64,000 nucleotides of DNA from Chroococcidiopsis sp. TS-821 (GCF_002939305.1 NZ_MVDI01000001.1:682001-746000), one strand, 5' to 3'. Positions 42,631 through 53,000 are shown, counted from the first letter of the stretch. Numbers and translations are program-made. Notes: generated from the letters alone by a model not told the origin.

Positions 42631-43048
42631 GCTGAATAAAGTCCAACAAAATTTTTTGGTGAGGTGTTCCTAGGGGTTTAATTGCTTGGGCTTTCTTTGA
42701 ATAGCATTCACCTTCTAAAATTTGCTCAGGTGTTAATAAACCGAGATCCCACCCTTCATGAAGCACGAGTTGATCGAGATCGACGGTTAAAGGTGCGTGA
42801 TAAACGTGACGGACAACTTGTGTATCGCAATAGCAGTCGAATTTAGATATTGTGGGTGGAGTGTAGTTAATTTCTTCTTGAAGTTCTCTGATTACAGCCG
42901 CATCAGGTAATTCTCCAGGTTCGATGTGACCGCCAAATAATCCCCAATGACCAGGATAGAGGATTCCAGGAATATTGTCGCGTAATTGCATGAGAAATTG
43001 GTTTTGGCGATAGAGAATGGCGATCGCGACGCGAATTTGTTCGTTCAT
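42614..43048 (-). CDS. Nudix hydrolase
   Basis: 144 residues. The Nudix box GX5EX7REUXEE is complete: GGHIEPGELPDAAVIRELQEEI. The rest is an ordinary Nudix fold (VAIAILYRQNQFLMQLRD, GILYPGHWGLFGGH). Members cleave nucleoside diphosphates linked to another group X. The substrate is unknown. It follows the small lipoprotein gene by three bases. Confidence 0.9.
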   Translation of the reverse strand: MNEQIRVAIAILYRQNQFLMQLRDNIPGILYPGHWGLFGGHIEPGELPDAAVIRELQEEINYTPPTISKFDCYCDTQVVRHVYHAPLTVDLDQLVLHEGWDLGLLTPEQILEGECYSKKAQAIKPLGTPHQKILLDFIQLKLYS

Positions 43049-43051
43049 AGA

Positions 43052-43477
43052 TCATTTAGCAGGGATGCGTTCGATTTGGCGGTGTTCTTCGACATAAGCT
43101 TCACCAAAATCTTGTTCAGCAACAGGAATACTGTGGTAGCGTAGCTTTCCTTCGATTAAAACGCGATCTTCAAGTTGAATATTGCGTTGATTCGTTAACA
43201 CCCAAATTGTGCCACTAGAGTCTTGGACTTGGTATGCAAACCAATCAACGAGAGGAACTAGCGCCACGACTCTACCTTGAACATAAATTGTTTGATCTCG
43301 ATCGCGTGTTGGTTCGATATCAGCGATTTGAGAAACATCAACGCCAAAACCCACATTGTTAATGCTGTTGAGTGCAGACGGTACACTGCTACAGCCAAGT
43401 AAGCCAGTCAGCAACAGAGAGGGTAGAATGTAGAAAGGTTTGAGTTGTGGCGCGATCGCCTGACGAAGAAATTGCAT
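43052..43477 (-). CDS. Small lipoprotein with OB-fold-like domain
   Basis: 141 residues from the ATG at 43477; starts further upstream (43492) are possible. A hydrophobic segment ends in the lipobox LTGLLGCSS, so lipid attachment is likely. The mature part (TIYVQGRVVALVPLVDWFAYQVQDSSGTIWVL, EDRVLIEGKLRYHSI) reads like a five-stranded OB fold. The function is unknown. It forms an operon with the Nudix gene. Confidence 0.75.
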   Translation of the reverse strand: MQFLRQAIAPQLKPFYILPSLLLTGLLGCSSVPSALNSINNVGFGVDVSQIADIEPTRDRDQTIYVQGRVVALVPLVDWFAYQVQDSSGTIWVLTNQRNIQLEDRVLIEGKLRYHSIPVAEQDFGEAYVEEHRQIERIPAK

Positions 43478-43675
43478 GGTCACTAGCACCATCACAACGA
43501 ATGAACGAAGTAGATTTCAATCGTATGCAAAGAAATAGCGATCGCCCAGTATTGTTAGAAAAAATTAGTCATAGGGGCAAGGCAATGCTTTGCTCGTAGA
43601 GGTCAGGGTTAAATAGTAAGATTTTGATGCAACAGGGCTGCATCAAGTAGCCATGCAAAACAAAGGTGCCAAAAT

Positions 43676-44548
43676 ATGGTTATGCAGCAAGCAAAGTTAC
43701 TCGATGGTAAAGCTTTGGCGCAACGCCTGCAAAGCGAACTCAAAGAACAAATTCAGAAACAAACGGCGATTGGACGTCCACCAGGATTAGCAGTATTAAT
43801 GGTAGGAGACAATCCTGCAAGCGCTGCGTATGTCCGCAACAAAGAACGCGCTTGTACTAACGTAGGAATCGCTTCATTTGGAGAACATTTTGGGGTAGAA
43901 GTTACGCAATCAGAACTAGAAGAGACTATTCACCGTCTTAATCGAGATGAACGCGTTGATGGAATTTTAGTGCAATTACCTCTACCCGAACATTTAGATG
44001 GAGTTGCATTATTACATCAAATTGATCCTGATAAAGATGCGGATGGATTGCATCCTACAAACTTAGGAAGACTCGTGCGCGGCGAACCAGGTTTGCGTAG
44101 CTGTACTCCCGCTGGCGTAATGCGGTTGTTGCAAGAATATCAAATTTCACTGAAAGGTAAACAAGCGGTTGTGGTTGGGCGGAGTATTTTAGTTGGCAAG
44201 CCTTTAGCGTTGATGTTACTCGAAGCGGATGCAACGGTAACAATTGCGCATTCGCGATCGCAGGATTTAGGTGCAATTACCCAGTCTGCGGATATTTTAG
44301 TAGGTGCCGTCGGTCGTCCAGGACTGATTACAGCAGATATGGTAAAACCTGGAGCGGTTGTTGTCGATGTGGGAATTAATCGCGTGACAGATGCAAGTGG
44401 TAGTAGTCGTTTGGTGGGCGATGTAGATTTTGACGCGGTGCAAAATGTTGCAGAGTATATTACTCCAGTTCCTGGGGGGATTGGTCCAATGACAGTCGCG
44501 ATGTTATTACAAAATACGTTCGCAAGTTATTTACAACGCCATCAGTAA
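43676..44548 (+). CDS. folD: Methylenetetrahydrofolate dehydrogenase/cyclohydrolase FolD
   Basis: 290 residues. The catalytic Tyr-x3-Lys ([11 protein letters not shown]), [19 protein letters not shown] and the NADP loop [13 protein letters not shown] are conserved. FolD interconverts 5,10-methylene- and 10-formyl-tetrahydrofolate in one-carbon metabolism. It is followed on the same strand by crtE and a PAP2-like gene, a common cyanobacterial order. A small inverted repeat (GATGCA at 43626, TGCATC at 43639) lies just upstream. Confidence 0.97.
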   Translation: MVMQQAKLLDGKALAQRLQSELKEQIQKQTAIGRPPGLAVLMVGDNPASAAYVRNKERACTNVGIASFGEHFGVEVTQSELEETIHRLNRDERVDGILVQLPLPEHLDGVALLHQIDPDKDADGLHPTNLGRLVRGEPGLRSCTPAGVMRLLQEYQISLKGKQAVVVGRSILVGKPLALMLLEADATVTIAHSRSQDLGAITQSADILVGAVGRPGLITADMVKPGAVVVDVGINRVTDASGSSRLVGDVDFDAVQNVAEYITPVPGGIGPMTVAMLLQNTFASYLQRHQ

Positions 44549-44767
44549 ACAAGATCAAATTCAGTTAGTGACTGATGATTAAAGTGGTAATTCATGACTA
44601 GCACAGGTGAAAGGTGACTAGGGACTAGCAACTAACCACTAGCAGCACTGCCGATAGCTTGGTTGTTTAATGAGAAATGATATGACAAATACTGAATTTG
44701 TGATTCATAACTTGCCAAAGCCCCGTAAAATTGTTACGGACACCACAGCAGCTGAAGGAATTCGGGA

Positions 44768-45694
44768 ATGGTAGTAACGGATAACCCACAAACGCCTCAA
44801 GAAAAAGTACCATTTGACCTACCAGCTTATTTACAACAGCGACAATCGCAAATTGAAGCGGCGCTGGATCGTGCCATTCCGATCGCTTATCCAGAGAAGA
44901 TTTACGAAGCGATGCGCTACTCGTTGTTAGCTGGTGGTAAACGGCTGCGTCCGATTTTGTGTCTGGCAACGTGCGAACTAGCTGGTGGTACAACAGAAAT
45001 GGCAATACCAACAGCTTGTGCTTTAGAGATGATTCATACGATGTCGCTTATTCACGACGACCTTCCCGCAATGGATAATGATGATTATCGACGCGGGATG
45101 TTGACAAATCATAAAGTTTATGGTGAAGACATTGCAATTCTGGCAGGCGACGGCTTACTAGCGTATGCGTTTGAGTATGTTGCAGCAAAGACTGAAAATG
45201 TGCCAGCACCGCGAGTTTTGCAGGTCATTAGTCGCCTAGGGCGTGCTGTTGGTGCGGCAGGTTTGGTTGGCGGTCAGGTTGTCGATCTAGAATCAGAAGG
45301 AAAAGCGGATGTCTCAATTGAGACGCTCAACTTTATTCACAATCACAAAACGGCGGCGTTGTTAGAAGCTTGTGTTGCTTGTGGAGCAATTTTAGCAGGT
45401 GCGCCAGAAGCTGACTTACAAAGATTAACTCGCTACGCGCAAAATATCGGTTTAGCATTCCAAATTGTGGATGATATCCTAGATATTACTGCGACTCAAG
45501 AAGAACTCGGCAAAACTGCTGGCAAAGATTTACAAGCACAAAAAGCAACGTATCCAAGTATTTGGGGCTTAGAAGAATCGCAGCGTCAAGCACGCCAACT
45601 GGTTCAAGCGGCAATTGCAGAACTTGATTCTTTTGGAGAAAAAGCCCTACCGCTACAAGCGATCGCCGAATTTATTACTAGCCGCACGCACTAA
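44768..45694 (+). CDS. crtE: Geranylgeranyl diphosphate synthase
   Basis: 308 residues, short-chain polyprenyl synthase of the type that supplies GGPP for carotenoids, phytol and quinones. The first Asp-rich motif is [10 protein letters not shown] and the second [17 protein letters not shown] and [16 protein letters not shown] are also conserved. The ribosome-binding site AAGGA lies about nine bases upstream of the ATG. Confidence 0.96.
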   Translation: MVVTDNPQTPQEKVPFDLPAYLQQRQSQIEAALDRAIPIAYPEKIYEAMRYSLLAGGKRLRPILCLATCELAGGTTEMAIPTACALEMIHTMSLIHDDLPAMDNDDYRRGMLTNHKVYGEDIAILAGDGLLAYAFEYVAAKTENVPAPRVLQVISRLGRAVGAAGLVGGQVVDLESEGKADVSIETLNFIHNHKTAALLEACVACGAILAGAPEADLQRLTRYAQNIGLAFQIVDDILDITATQEELGKTAGKDLQAQKATYPSIWGLEESQRQARQLVQAAIAELDSFGEKALPLQAIAEFITSRTH

Positions 45695-45729
45695 AGCTAT
45701 CAGCTCTTTATAACCGACATCAAAACACC

Positions 45730-46185
45730 ATGCAGGACTTTGGCGACATTCTAGACAACAGCGTACTGCTGGTTGCTGTAATAGCTTGTCTCATCGCTCA
45801 AGCATCAAAACTTATAGTAGAGTTAGTCAAAAATCGTAAATTAGACGTACGCGTTCTCGTCACAACAGGGGGAATGCCAAGCGCCCATTCAGCACTCGTT
45901 ACCGCCTTAGCCACAGGTATTGGACAAACGACAGGATGGGCAAGCACTGAGTTTGCGATCGCGACAATTTTTGCAATTATTGTTATGTACGATGCAGCGG
46001 GAGTCCGTCAGGCTGCGGGTAAACAAGCACGCATTCTCAATCAAATGATTGACGAACTATTCCACGAAAACAAAGAATTTAACGAAGACCGACTCAAAGA
46101 ATTACTTGGACATACACCGTTTCAAGTCATTGTTGGCTCAGTTCTCGGCGTTACAATTTCTTGGCTAGCAAGTCCAGCGTATTAG
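45730..46185 (+). CDS. Divergent PAP2-family membrane protein
   Basis: 151 residues, four hydrophobic segments. The divergent PAP2 (YuiD-type) signatures are GGMPSAHSALVTALATGIG and VMYDAAGVRQAAGKQARILN. The domain suggests a lipid-phosphate phosphatase, possibly acting on polyprenyl phosphates, which would fit its place directly after crtE. Confidence 0.92.
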   Translation: MQDFGDILDNSVLLVAVIACLIAQASKLIVELVKNRKLDVRVLVTTGGMPSAHSALVTALATGIGQTTGWASTEFAIATIFAIIVMYDAAGVRQAAGKQARILNQMIDELFHENKEFNEDRLKELLGHTPFQVIVGSVLGVTISWLASPAY

Positions 46186-46263
46186 GAGATAGTTGTGAGT
46201 AATGAGTGATAAGTTATATAAAAAACACTATTCTTCCTCTGCCCCCCTGCTTCCTCTGCTCCT

Positions 46264-46926
46264 CTACTCCTCTGCCCCCTTGCTATCATATCTGGAACGA
46301 ACGAGCGTGACTTGGCGGCTATTGACTAACAAAGCATAAAAGCCGCGATCGCTGAGTCGCTTTAAGGTTTCAGTTGCCTTGTCTTGGTCACTTGTGTGCA
46401 GTGCGAGTAAGTAACTACGCTGGGCGTAGGAAGTCAAACCGACGTCGGTTCCTAAAAATTGCTGTACTTGGGCTGCGGTATCTGGGCGGTTGAAATATTC
46501 AACTAACACCGCATATCCTGCCCCTAAGGGTTTTGGTTCTCCTGCTGTTGATGTGGATACTGTTTCCCTAGGAGAACGCACAACAAATGCGGCTAAACCT
46601 AGAGAACGAATCGATTGCGCTTGCGAGTTAGCATTCTCTAGTTGTGTAAAAGTGCCAGTGCGCGTTACTGTTTCGTTAAGATAGCGGCAAACAATGCTAT
46701 TCGTATCAGGCGGTAGGGCGCGACGTAGTTTTTCTTGCGCTTCCGGCGTTGGCGATCGCACGAGTACAAGATATTCGCCTGCTTTGGGTGGTTGGCAATT
46801 AGGAGTTGTTTGGGCAACTGCCACAGGAATACTCATCGCCCAACGAACAGCGGCAAGTATAATTAAGCCGAGCAGTGGCATTGCTCCACGTTGGTACATC
46901 ATCCCCTCATTTTTGTTATTGTTCAT
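46264..46926 (-). CDS. Exported hypothetical protein with SPOR-like repeats
   Basis: 220 residues. A long n-region precedes a hydrophobic helix (MPLLGLIILAAVRWAMSIPVAVAQ) with a likely signal peptidase site after AVAQ. The mature part has two similar units (GEYLVLVRSP...LEN..AQ..SLGLAAFVV; AGYAVLVEYF...ALLVNSRQV) that resemble SPOR-type folds. Its start is one base beyond the ycf54 stop, so they are cotranscribed. The function is unknown. Confidence 0.72.
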   Translation of the reverse strand: MNNNKNEGMMYQRGAMPLLGLIILAAVRWAMSIPVAVAQTTPNCQPPKAGEYLVLVRSPTPEAQEKLRRALPPDTNSIVCRYLNETVTRTGTFTQLENANSQAQSIRSLGLAAFVVRSPRETVSTSTAGEPKPLGAGYAVLVEYFNRPDTAAQVQQFLGTDVGLTSYAQRSYLLALHTSDQDKATETLKRLSDRGFYALLVNSRQVTLVRSRYDSKGAEE

Positions 46927-46927
46927 T

Positions 46928-47260
46928 TCATGACGACATCGACGCCAGCGAAGCTAGGGGATCGGGAATTGTTGCTGAGGGGGCTTGAAATTCGCCTGTA
47001 ATGACGTACTCTAGTCGCAACTTCAGCCAGGTAATAAATTGCGGATTTGTAGAAATCACCGCCGCTGCTGGTTGAGGACATTGAGCTTTTATTTGTGCCA
47101 TTTCGGGCGCTTCTAAAAAGGCTGGCTGCGTGACTAACCAAAAATCAATTTCTTTTTCCTGTTCGTGATAGTTGCGCGTGCGTTCTCGAAGAACTTCATC
47201 TAACGGTTCTTCTTCAACGAGAAAGCGTTGACTTGCCAAAACGTAGTAATAGGTTTGCAT
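46928..47260 (-). CDS. ycf54: Ycf54, Mg-protoporphyrin monomethyl ester cyclase subunit
   Basis: 110 residues. The DUF2488/Ycf54 pattern is clear: YYYVLASQRFLVEEEPLDEV, EIDFWLVTQPAFLEAPEM and PQFITWLKLRLEYVITGEF. In Synechocystis and plants the protein supports the aerobic cyclase that closes ring E of chlorophyll. No other chlorophyll gene is adjacent. It is the promoter-proximal partner of an exported hypothetical protein. Confidence 0.93.
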   Translation of the reverse strand: MQTYYYVLASQRFLVEEEPLDEVLRERTRNYHEQEKEIDFWLVTQPAFLEAPEMAQIKAQCPQPAAAVISTNPQFITWLKLRLEYVITGEFQAPSATIPDPLASLASMSS

Positions 47261-47328
47261 CTCTCTAGAGGTTAACGACTAGAAAGTAGTTATTGTCTCA
47301 CTTTTTATCTTCTGATTTTAGGAGAAAT

Positions 47329-48057
47329 TTACACTTCTCCACGAATCGCTCGTTTCATCTCACGCACCGCACGCTCTAACCCGACTAAAGCTGCACGGCT
47401 AACGATGGTATGACCGATATTGAGTTCTTCCATACCAGGAATGCAAGCGACAGGGTAGACATTCCAATACGTCAATCCATGTCCAGCGTTGACACGTAAA
47501 CCGGAGGCGATCGCTTGTTTGGCACCTTGCGCGAGGATATCGAGTTCTTGTTGTCTACTTGCTTCGTTATGCGCTTCCGCATAGCGCCCCGTGTGCAACT
47601 CAATAAATTGAGCTTTAACCTTGACAGATGCTTCAATTTGTGCACTATCAGCATCGATAAACAAACTAACAGGAATGTCAGCAGACTGTAATTTATCGAC
47701 AACTTCGTTCATGCGGTCGAGTTGACCGACAATATCTAAACCGCCTTCGGTTGTAACTTCCTCGCGTTTTTCGGGTACAAGTGTCACGTAATCTGGTTTG
47801 ACATCCAGTGCGATCGCCACCATTTCATCAGTAGCTGCCATTTCTAAATTTAAGTGCGTCCGTACAGTTTCTCGCAACAAACGGACATCTCGTTCTTGAA
47901 TATGGCGTCGGTCTTCGCGCAGATGTACAGTGATTCCATCCGCACCGCCAAGTTCGGCAAGAACGGCTGCTGCTACAGGGTCGGGTTCTACAGTGCGGCG
48001 TGCTTGTCTAATAGTGGCGATGTGATCGATGTTAACTCCTAATGTAGGCAATCCCAT
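47329..48057 (-). CDS. pdxJ: Pyridoxine 5'-phosphate synthase PdxJ
   Basis: 242 residues. [39 protein letters not shown] and [12 protein letters not shown] are family signatures, including the catalytic His and Glu positions. It condenses 1-deoxyxylulose 5-phosphate with 3-amino-1-hydroxyacetone phosphate in vitamin B6 synthesis. It lies 68 bases upstream of ycf54 on the same strand. Confidence 0.97.
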   Translation of the reverse strand: MGLPTLGVNIDHIATIRQARRTVEPDPVAAAVLAELGGADGITVHLREDRRHIQERDVRLLRETVRTHLNLEMAATDEMVAIALDVKPDYVTLVPEKREEVTTEGGLDIVGQLDRMNEVVDKLQSADIPVSLFIDADSAQIEASVKVKAQFIELHTGRYAEAHNEASRQQELDILAQGAKQAIASGLRVNAGHGLTYWNVYPVACIPGMEELNIGHTIVSRAALVGLERAVREMKRAIRGEV

Positions 48058-48127
48058 TTCTCCTAGAGTTCATAAGTTTCAGCACTAGATTTTAACGCGT
48101 GATGTAATTTACTTGCCGATCGGCATT

Positions 48128-49948
48128 TTATCGCCAAAACTTAATTTGCCCTTCTTTGTCACCGCTAATTACAGTTTGATCGTCGGGGCTAATTGCCACT
48201 GCGTACACATCTCCAGGGTGTCCTTGAAAGGTGTGTAGTAATCTACCAGTGCGCAAACTCCACAATTTAACTTCGCGGTCTTCCGCACCACTTACCAGAA
48301 ACTGACCGTCAGCACTAATTGCTACCGAGTTTACATGGTCTGTATGCCCGTGCAAAGTTCGTACTAATCTACCTGTGCGGATATTCCAAATTTCTACAGT
48401 TTCGTCATTACTACCACTCGCTAATGTTTCGCCATCAGGGCTAATTGCGACCGTGATAATTTTACTTTTGTGCGCTGCTAGCGTGCGGATAAGTTGACCA
48501 GTATTGACATCCCAAATTTTGATATCTTGACCTTGACCGCCACTTGCTAAGGTTTGTCCATCAGGACTCAGCGCAATTGTTCTGAGTCGCGTTGTGTCAG
48601 CTGCAAAGCTTCTCAGTAATTTTCCAGCTGGTAAATCCCATACTTTGATTGTATTGTTACTATCAGCACTGACGAGCGTCTTACCATCTTGGCTAATGGC
48701 AACTGCCCAAACAGTAGCTTCTACCCCTGTCAAAGTACGGATTAGTTCGCCTGTCTGAAGGTTCCAAACTTTAATTGTTTGATCGCCGCTACCACTGACT
48801 AGCGATCGCCCGTCAGGAGTAATTGCTACCGACCAAACTGCAGCAGTATGACCTGACAAGGTACGTATTGGTTTTCCACTGGGTAAATGCCAAATTTTGA
48901 TTGTTGTATCACCGCTGCTACTGACAAGCGTTTGACCATCATGCGTTGTCGCGAGTGACCAAACAGTTTTTGAGTGATCGAGGCGTGTTTGGGCGGTTTG
49001 ACTATAATCTCTCGGTGCTGCAACCAGCGAGTTACCAAAAGGTAATTGTAGTAAATGTTGCCGTTGTAAAATGTACGTCGCGCCAACTAAAGTGACTAGC
49101 GTTGTGAAGCTGACACCTAAAAGCAAACGGACGCTGCGATGTTGGACGAGTGGTGCGAAAACTCGTGTTCTGCGGGTAGGTAATACGAACGGTTCACTCT
49201 GTTGAGGTTGTGCCTCAAGTACAGGAGCAATTAAGATTTTGTTATGAGTGGAATTTATAATAACTGGCTCGATATTTGCTGCGGTTGCTTCAACTTTTCT
49301 GCTGATATATTCATGCAACTCGTCAACTGCAATCTGGCGATCGCCGTCTAAATCCGCTGCACCCTTTAGACCTTCAACAAGGTAACGCGTATAAGTAGAG
49401 ATGTCGTTTCCCTTTTGTTGAAACAATGATTGAGTTGCAGACGACAAGAGAATCGTGCGATTTCCTCCTAGTTGAGTGGCGATATCTTCTGAAGCACCAC
49501 CCTGCATTGTAGCAGCGACACTTGCTGCTGAAGCTTGAGTAAAACAACAATCTAAAATCAGTATCTGTTGCGTTGCGCGGCTATCGTTCATAATATCTTG
49601 CACAAAACTCGCCGATACAACGGTTGATTTGATAAGTTCTCTATGTGTGTTTTTGCTGGTATGACTGGTTGCAAAAGATAGTTGATTTCTGTAGTCTTTG
49701 ATGCAGTATCCTGAATAATAAAGTAATACCAAATCATTACTTTGACGCGCTTTACCTCGAAATAAATCTTCAATTGCTGCTTGCATGACAAGCGGTTCTG
49801 GATCTTTTAAAGTTTCAACTTCATCAAATTCTAAGCCTGGATTTTGCAGTACGCGTTGCATTTCCTCGACATCTTTTACTGCACCAGGTAAAGTATTAAA
49901 GCCAGTACCGTGGTGGCTAACTCCAATAAGTAGTGCAAATTTAGCCAT
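48128..49948 (-). CDS. Caspase-domain protein with TM segment and seven WD40 repeats
   Basis: 606 residues. Residues 1-245 are a peptidase C14-type caspase domain (orthocaspase/metacaspase-like). The catalytic Cys position is kept (LILDCCFTQ, Cys135). The His that should follow YYSG is Tyr (LLYYSGYCIKD, Tyr81). DLDGDRQIAVDEL (199-211) looks like an EF-hand-type loop. A membrane helix follows (about 274-294), then seven WD40 repeats (about 323-606), enough for one propeller. Loss of the His suggests a pseudo-caspase or changed chemistry. No immune-system genes are adjacent. Confidence 0.9.
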   Translation of the reverse strand: MAKFALLIGVSHHGTGFNTLPGAVKDVEEMQRVLQNPGLEFDEVETLKDPEPLVMQAAIEDLFRGKARQSNDLVLLYYSGYCIKDYRNQLSFATSHTSKNTHRELIKSTVVSASFVQDIMNDSRATQQILILDCCFTQASAASVAATMQGGASEDIATQLGGNRTILLSSATQSLFQQKGNDISTYTRYLVEGLKGAADLDGDRQIAVDELHEYISRKVEATAANIEPVIINSTHNKILIAPVLEAQPQQSEPFVLPTRRTRVFAPLVQHRSVRLLLGVSFTTLVTLVGATYILQRQHLLQLPFGNSLVAAPRDYSQTAQTRLDHSKTVWSLATTHDGQTLVSSSGDTTIKIWHLPSGKPIRTLSGHTAAVWSVAITPDGRSLVSGSGDQTIKVWNLQTGELIRTLTGVEATVWAVAISQDGKTLVSADSNNTIKVWDLPAGKLLRSFAADTTRLRTIALSPDGQTLASGGQGQDIKIWDVNTGQLIRTLAAHKSKIITVAISPDGETLASGSNDETVEIWNIRTGRLVRTLHGHTDHVNSVAISADGQFLVSGAEDREVKLWSLRTGRLLHTFQGHPGDVYAVAISPDDQTVISGDKEGQIKFWR

Positions 49949-51353
49949 TCTAATTTCCTACATTGCCAGAGATACTAACCCCAAAAAACAGAGCATTAAC
50001 GCAACTATTAATAATTTGCTTAAACTTTAAATTTTCTTTAAAAATTTAGCCGTTGCTTCATGAAATCTTTATCAAGCAAACAATAAGGGTTAACAATAGA
50101 TTATTAAAATCTACCAAAAAAAAGTATCTCTATTACAGAAATGCTCGATTGATTTTCATAAAACTTATTTAGTTCGCTAGAAAAAGAGCAAATGACACTG
50201 CGCAAAAATACTCGCTATTAAGTTGAAAAGTCTCGCAATTTCTTTACTAAAAGTTAAGATATATTGTTTACGGTATTGCCAGTGTTTTTTGCGGTCATTA
50301 ATTGCTTAAAAGTTCAGTTATTCAATTAAACCAAGGCGATCGCTATGCTTGCGGTTGAAGTCACTAAAAATATTGCATTTTGAGGGTTTTGAGGTTCTCT
50401 AGGTCAAAACTTTGCAAAATAACCCGTGTACTATTGTTACGCTTAAAATGATTCAATAAATTACCAATTTGCAGCGTCTATAACACGTTCTTTGTAGTTA
50501 ATTCCACACCTAGAAACTGAATTGTATCGACTTATACGTTAGCGCTAACTTATTAATTTGACAATAAAGCGATCGCCCTTTAGTTAAGTTATGATTCAGT
50601 GCGCCATAGTTGTGTCATTTACTACAATTCCATTGGTGTAATTGCGTTGAACATTTCCAACTCAGCATCATTCGCGGGTGGGTGTCTTTATAACTTCTAA
50701 AGCAGGGATTCGCGCCGGTCATAGGTGCTAGAGTGGAGCGATTACCAATGCATCAGCAAAAGCATTTGCGACATTCTCATAAGGGGTAACTTAAAATTGG
50801 AACTCGCGTTTTCAAACTCACTCTCATCTTCGACTTTGTCTTAACCGTCACAAAAATAACCTTTGCGGTCTGCTATTATGCCTTCGCGCTTTGTATCAGC
50901 TAACTCACTGCAATCGGGGACTGGTAAAGTAAGAATTCCGCACTGTTTTTGCTGTAACTGCGCCAAAACGGTGATGATTAACTTTGATTTCGTGACTTGG
51001 TTCGATTCATGCTGGCTGACAAACACATACGATTTATCTGACAAAATTTTTGTGTAAGGTACATAGCAGAGGTCAGGGAGCAAAGGTCAAAGGGTAGGGC
51101 TAAAGGCTACCTAGGATGAGGTCTCTGCGTTTTTTGATCCTTCTATCTTTCCCGGCGATTGCTATAAGTATAAAAAAAATTAAGGCAACTAAGTTTTTAG
51201 ATTAAAATGTGTATATTTATTCCCAATTTTGCTTGCAAATAATATTTTTATTGCATCGATAAGTTGAAGGGCATTCCAGTATAAAATTTTTTAATAAAAA
51301 AGCCATACTTCTATGGCTTAAATCAATGAAATTACTGATTTTTAACGAATATC
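49949..51353. other. 1.4 kb intergenic region without a gene
   Basis: The longest gene-free stretch of the window, and AT-rich. The open frames at 50841-51083 (minus) and 50863-51057 (plus) overlap each other antisense and neither has a ribosome-binding site or recognisable sequence. I found no tRNA arm, CRISPR repeat or transposase motif. A short GGTCAGGGAGCAAAGGTCA-type low-complexity string is near 51072. It may be eroded coding sequence. Confidence 0.4.
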
Positions 51354-53000
51354 TTATCGCAAACGTCCCGAACGGATAGTACTAAAAACTAGCCATAGTC
51401 CCAATAAACTTGCAGTAGCAAACAAAATCGTACTCAACCAAGATAGTTCACTTGTTTGAGCATTATTAGAAATGAGTGCTGCACCGATAATTAAAGAACC
51501 AACTAAAACACTAAATGAAAGGCGACTTGCGGCATTATCCATTGTACGGCGCAAGTTATCTAAACCACTTACTGATAAGTTCCACTGTAGTGTTTCCGAA
51601 GTGACTCTATCTAGAAGTAACTCAATTTGGCGGGGTGATTGTAGCGAAAGACTTTTGAGATCGAGCGCCGTTCTTAGGAGTGATTGTAGCGGATTTGCAC
51701 CAAGTAACTGACGGCGAAATAAATCAGTAATAAGTGGCTTAATTTCATCCAAAAGATTAATTTCGGGATTAACTAATCGCGCTACTCCTTCTAAATTTGC
51801 CAAAGTTTTGGCGTATAAACCTAGGTTACTTGGTAAGCGAATTTTGTTGTTACGTGCTACTTGCAATACTTCATAAAATACTTGGCTGAAATTAATCTGT
51901 GACAAGCTCAAGTTGTAGTACTTGCGTAGCATGCGATCGTAGTCGTTTTCGAGGCGCGATAAAATCACTGGCTGCGCCGAATCCGCAAGTTGTAGCGTGA
52001 GTTGCGCGCATCTTTGGGCATCTAAATCGACGATCGCGAGTAACATTTCGGTTAATATTTGCTGCGATCGCGGGTCTAAACGTCCTACCATGCCACAGTC
52101 GAGTAGTGCCACGCGACCATCTTTGAGATAGAATAAATTGCCTGGATGCGGGTCAGCATGAAAGAAGCCATCGATATAAACTTGCTGGAAGAAAGCGCGA
52201 AAGAGTAAACTTGTGACAGCAGCGCGTTTTGCACGAGGATCTTGACCGTTTTGTTCGCTACCAAAATCGGCAGCAAGTATGGGAACGCCGTCTAGCCATT
52301 CCATAACGAGTAATTTGGGTGTCGTCAAGTCCCAGTAGATTTCTGCGACGACTAACTGCGAGGAATCAAACCAGCGACTGTTAGCAAGATTGCGCCGTAA
52401 TTGGTCAGTAAAACTTGCTTCTCGGAGAAAATCTAACTCAGCCTCTAACGCTTTGGTAAATTCTTCAGCTAACGAGTCAATGTCGTACATCTGTCCGAAC
52501 TCGGTTCGGGCTACCAAGTCGGCGACACCCCGAATCAGCGAAATATCTTGCGCCACGATCGCATCAATTCCTGGGCGTTGTACTTTAATCGCGACTTCGC
52601 GTCCGTCAATTAATACCGCCTTATGCGTTTGCGCGATCGATCCTGCAGCCACAGGGCGCGGGTCAATCGTGCTAAAAGTAGATTCGAGCGACTGCGGTAG
52701 CTGCTGGCGAATCACCACTTCAATATCTGCCCAGTTGACGGGCGGTACTTCGTCTTGCAGCGTTGACAATTCCTCAATATAAGCTGCTGGAAGTAAATCA
52801 GGGCGCGTACTCAGCAATTGCCCAAACTTGACGTATACAGGTCCCAAATCAACTAGGATGTTGCGGAGAACAGCCGGTGTAGGTAATTGGGGTTCGTCAG
52901 TTTTTCCCCCAGTTAACAGCCGCCGCATATAGTCCCAGCCATTACGCAGGAAGACTTCCAGAATTTCTCTTTGCCGAGATGTCGTTTGAGTTAGAAACAC
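51354..53000 (-). CDS. ABC1/AarF/UbiB-family kinase-like protein
   Basis: 548 residues. The atypical-kinase motifs are present: the KxGQ motif in YVKFGQLLSTRPDLLP, the Ala-rich loop (VAAGSIAQTHKAVL), VAIKVQRPG, the catalytic HADPHPGNLFYL and LDCGMVGRLD. Two C-terminal hydrophobic segments anchor it to the membrane. Cyanobacterial and plastid ABC1K proteins act in plastoquinone and tocopherol metabolism. The start is a GTG at 53000. Confidence 0.92.
   Translation of the reverse strand: MFLTQTTSRQREILEVFLRNGWDYMRRLLTGGKTDEPQLPTPAVLRNILVDLGPVYVKFGQLLSTRPDLLPAAYIEELSTLQDEVPPVNWADIEVVIRQQLPQSLESTFSTIDPRPVAAGSIAQTHKAVLIDGREVAIKVQRPGIDAIVAQDISLIRGVADLVARTEFGQMYDIDSLAEEFTKALEAELDFLREASFTDQLRRNLANSRWFDSSQLVVAEIYWDLTTPKLLVMEWLDGVPILAADFGSEQNGQDPRAKRAAVTSLLFRAFFQQVYIDGFFHADPHPGNLFYLKDGRVALLDCGMVGRLDPRSQQILTEMLLAIVDLDAQRCAQLTLQLADSAQPVILSRLENDYDRMLRKYYNLSLSQINFSQVFYEVLQVARNNKIRLPSNLGLYAKTLANLEGVARLVNPEINLLDEIKPLITDLFRRQLLGANPLQSLLRTALDLKSLSLQSPRQIELLLDRVTSETLQWNLSVSGLDNLRRTMDNAASRLSFSVLVGSLIIGAALISNNAQTSELSWLSTILFATASLLGLWLVFSTIRSGRLR

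Noticed and set aside
44667-45011. Minus-strand frame of 114 codons over the start of crtE
   Set aside because: It is antisense to strongly conserved crtE sequence and has no recognisable domain.
46205-46280. CT-rich string of CCTCTGC units considered as a regulatory element
   Set aside because: Low-complexity dispersed sequence common after cyanobacterial genes; no symmetric or conserved structure seen.
51000-51030. GGTTCGATTC-like T-arm considered as a tRNA
   Set aside because: No matching acceptor, D or anticodon stems could be built around it.
50841-51083. Overlapping antisense frames of 80 and 64 codons
   Set aside because: Each is the mirror of the other, neither has a ribosome-binding site, and the translations look random.
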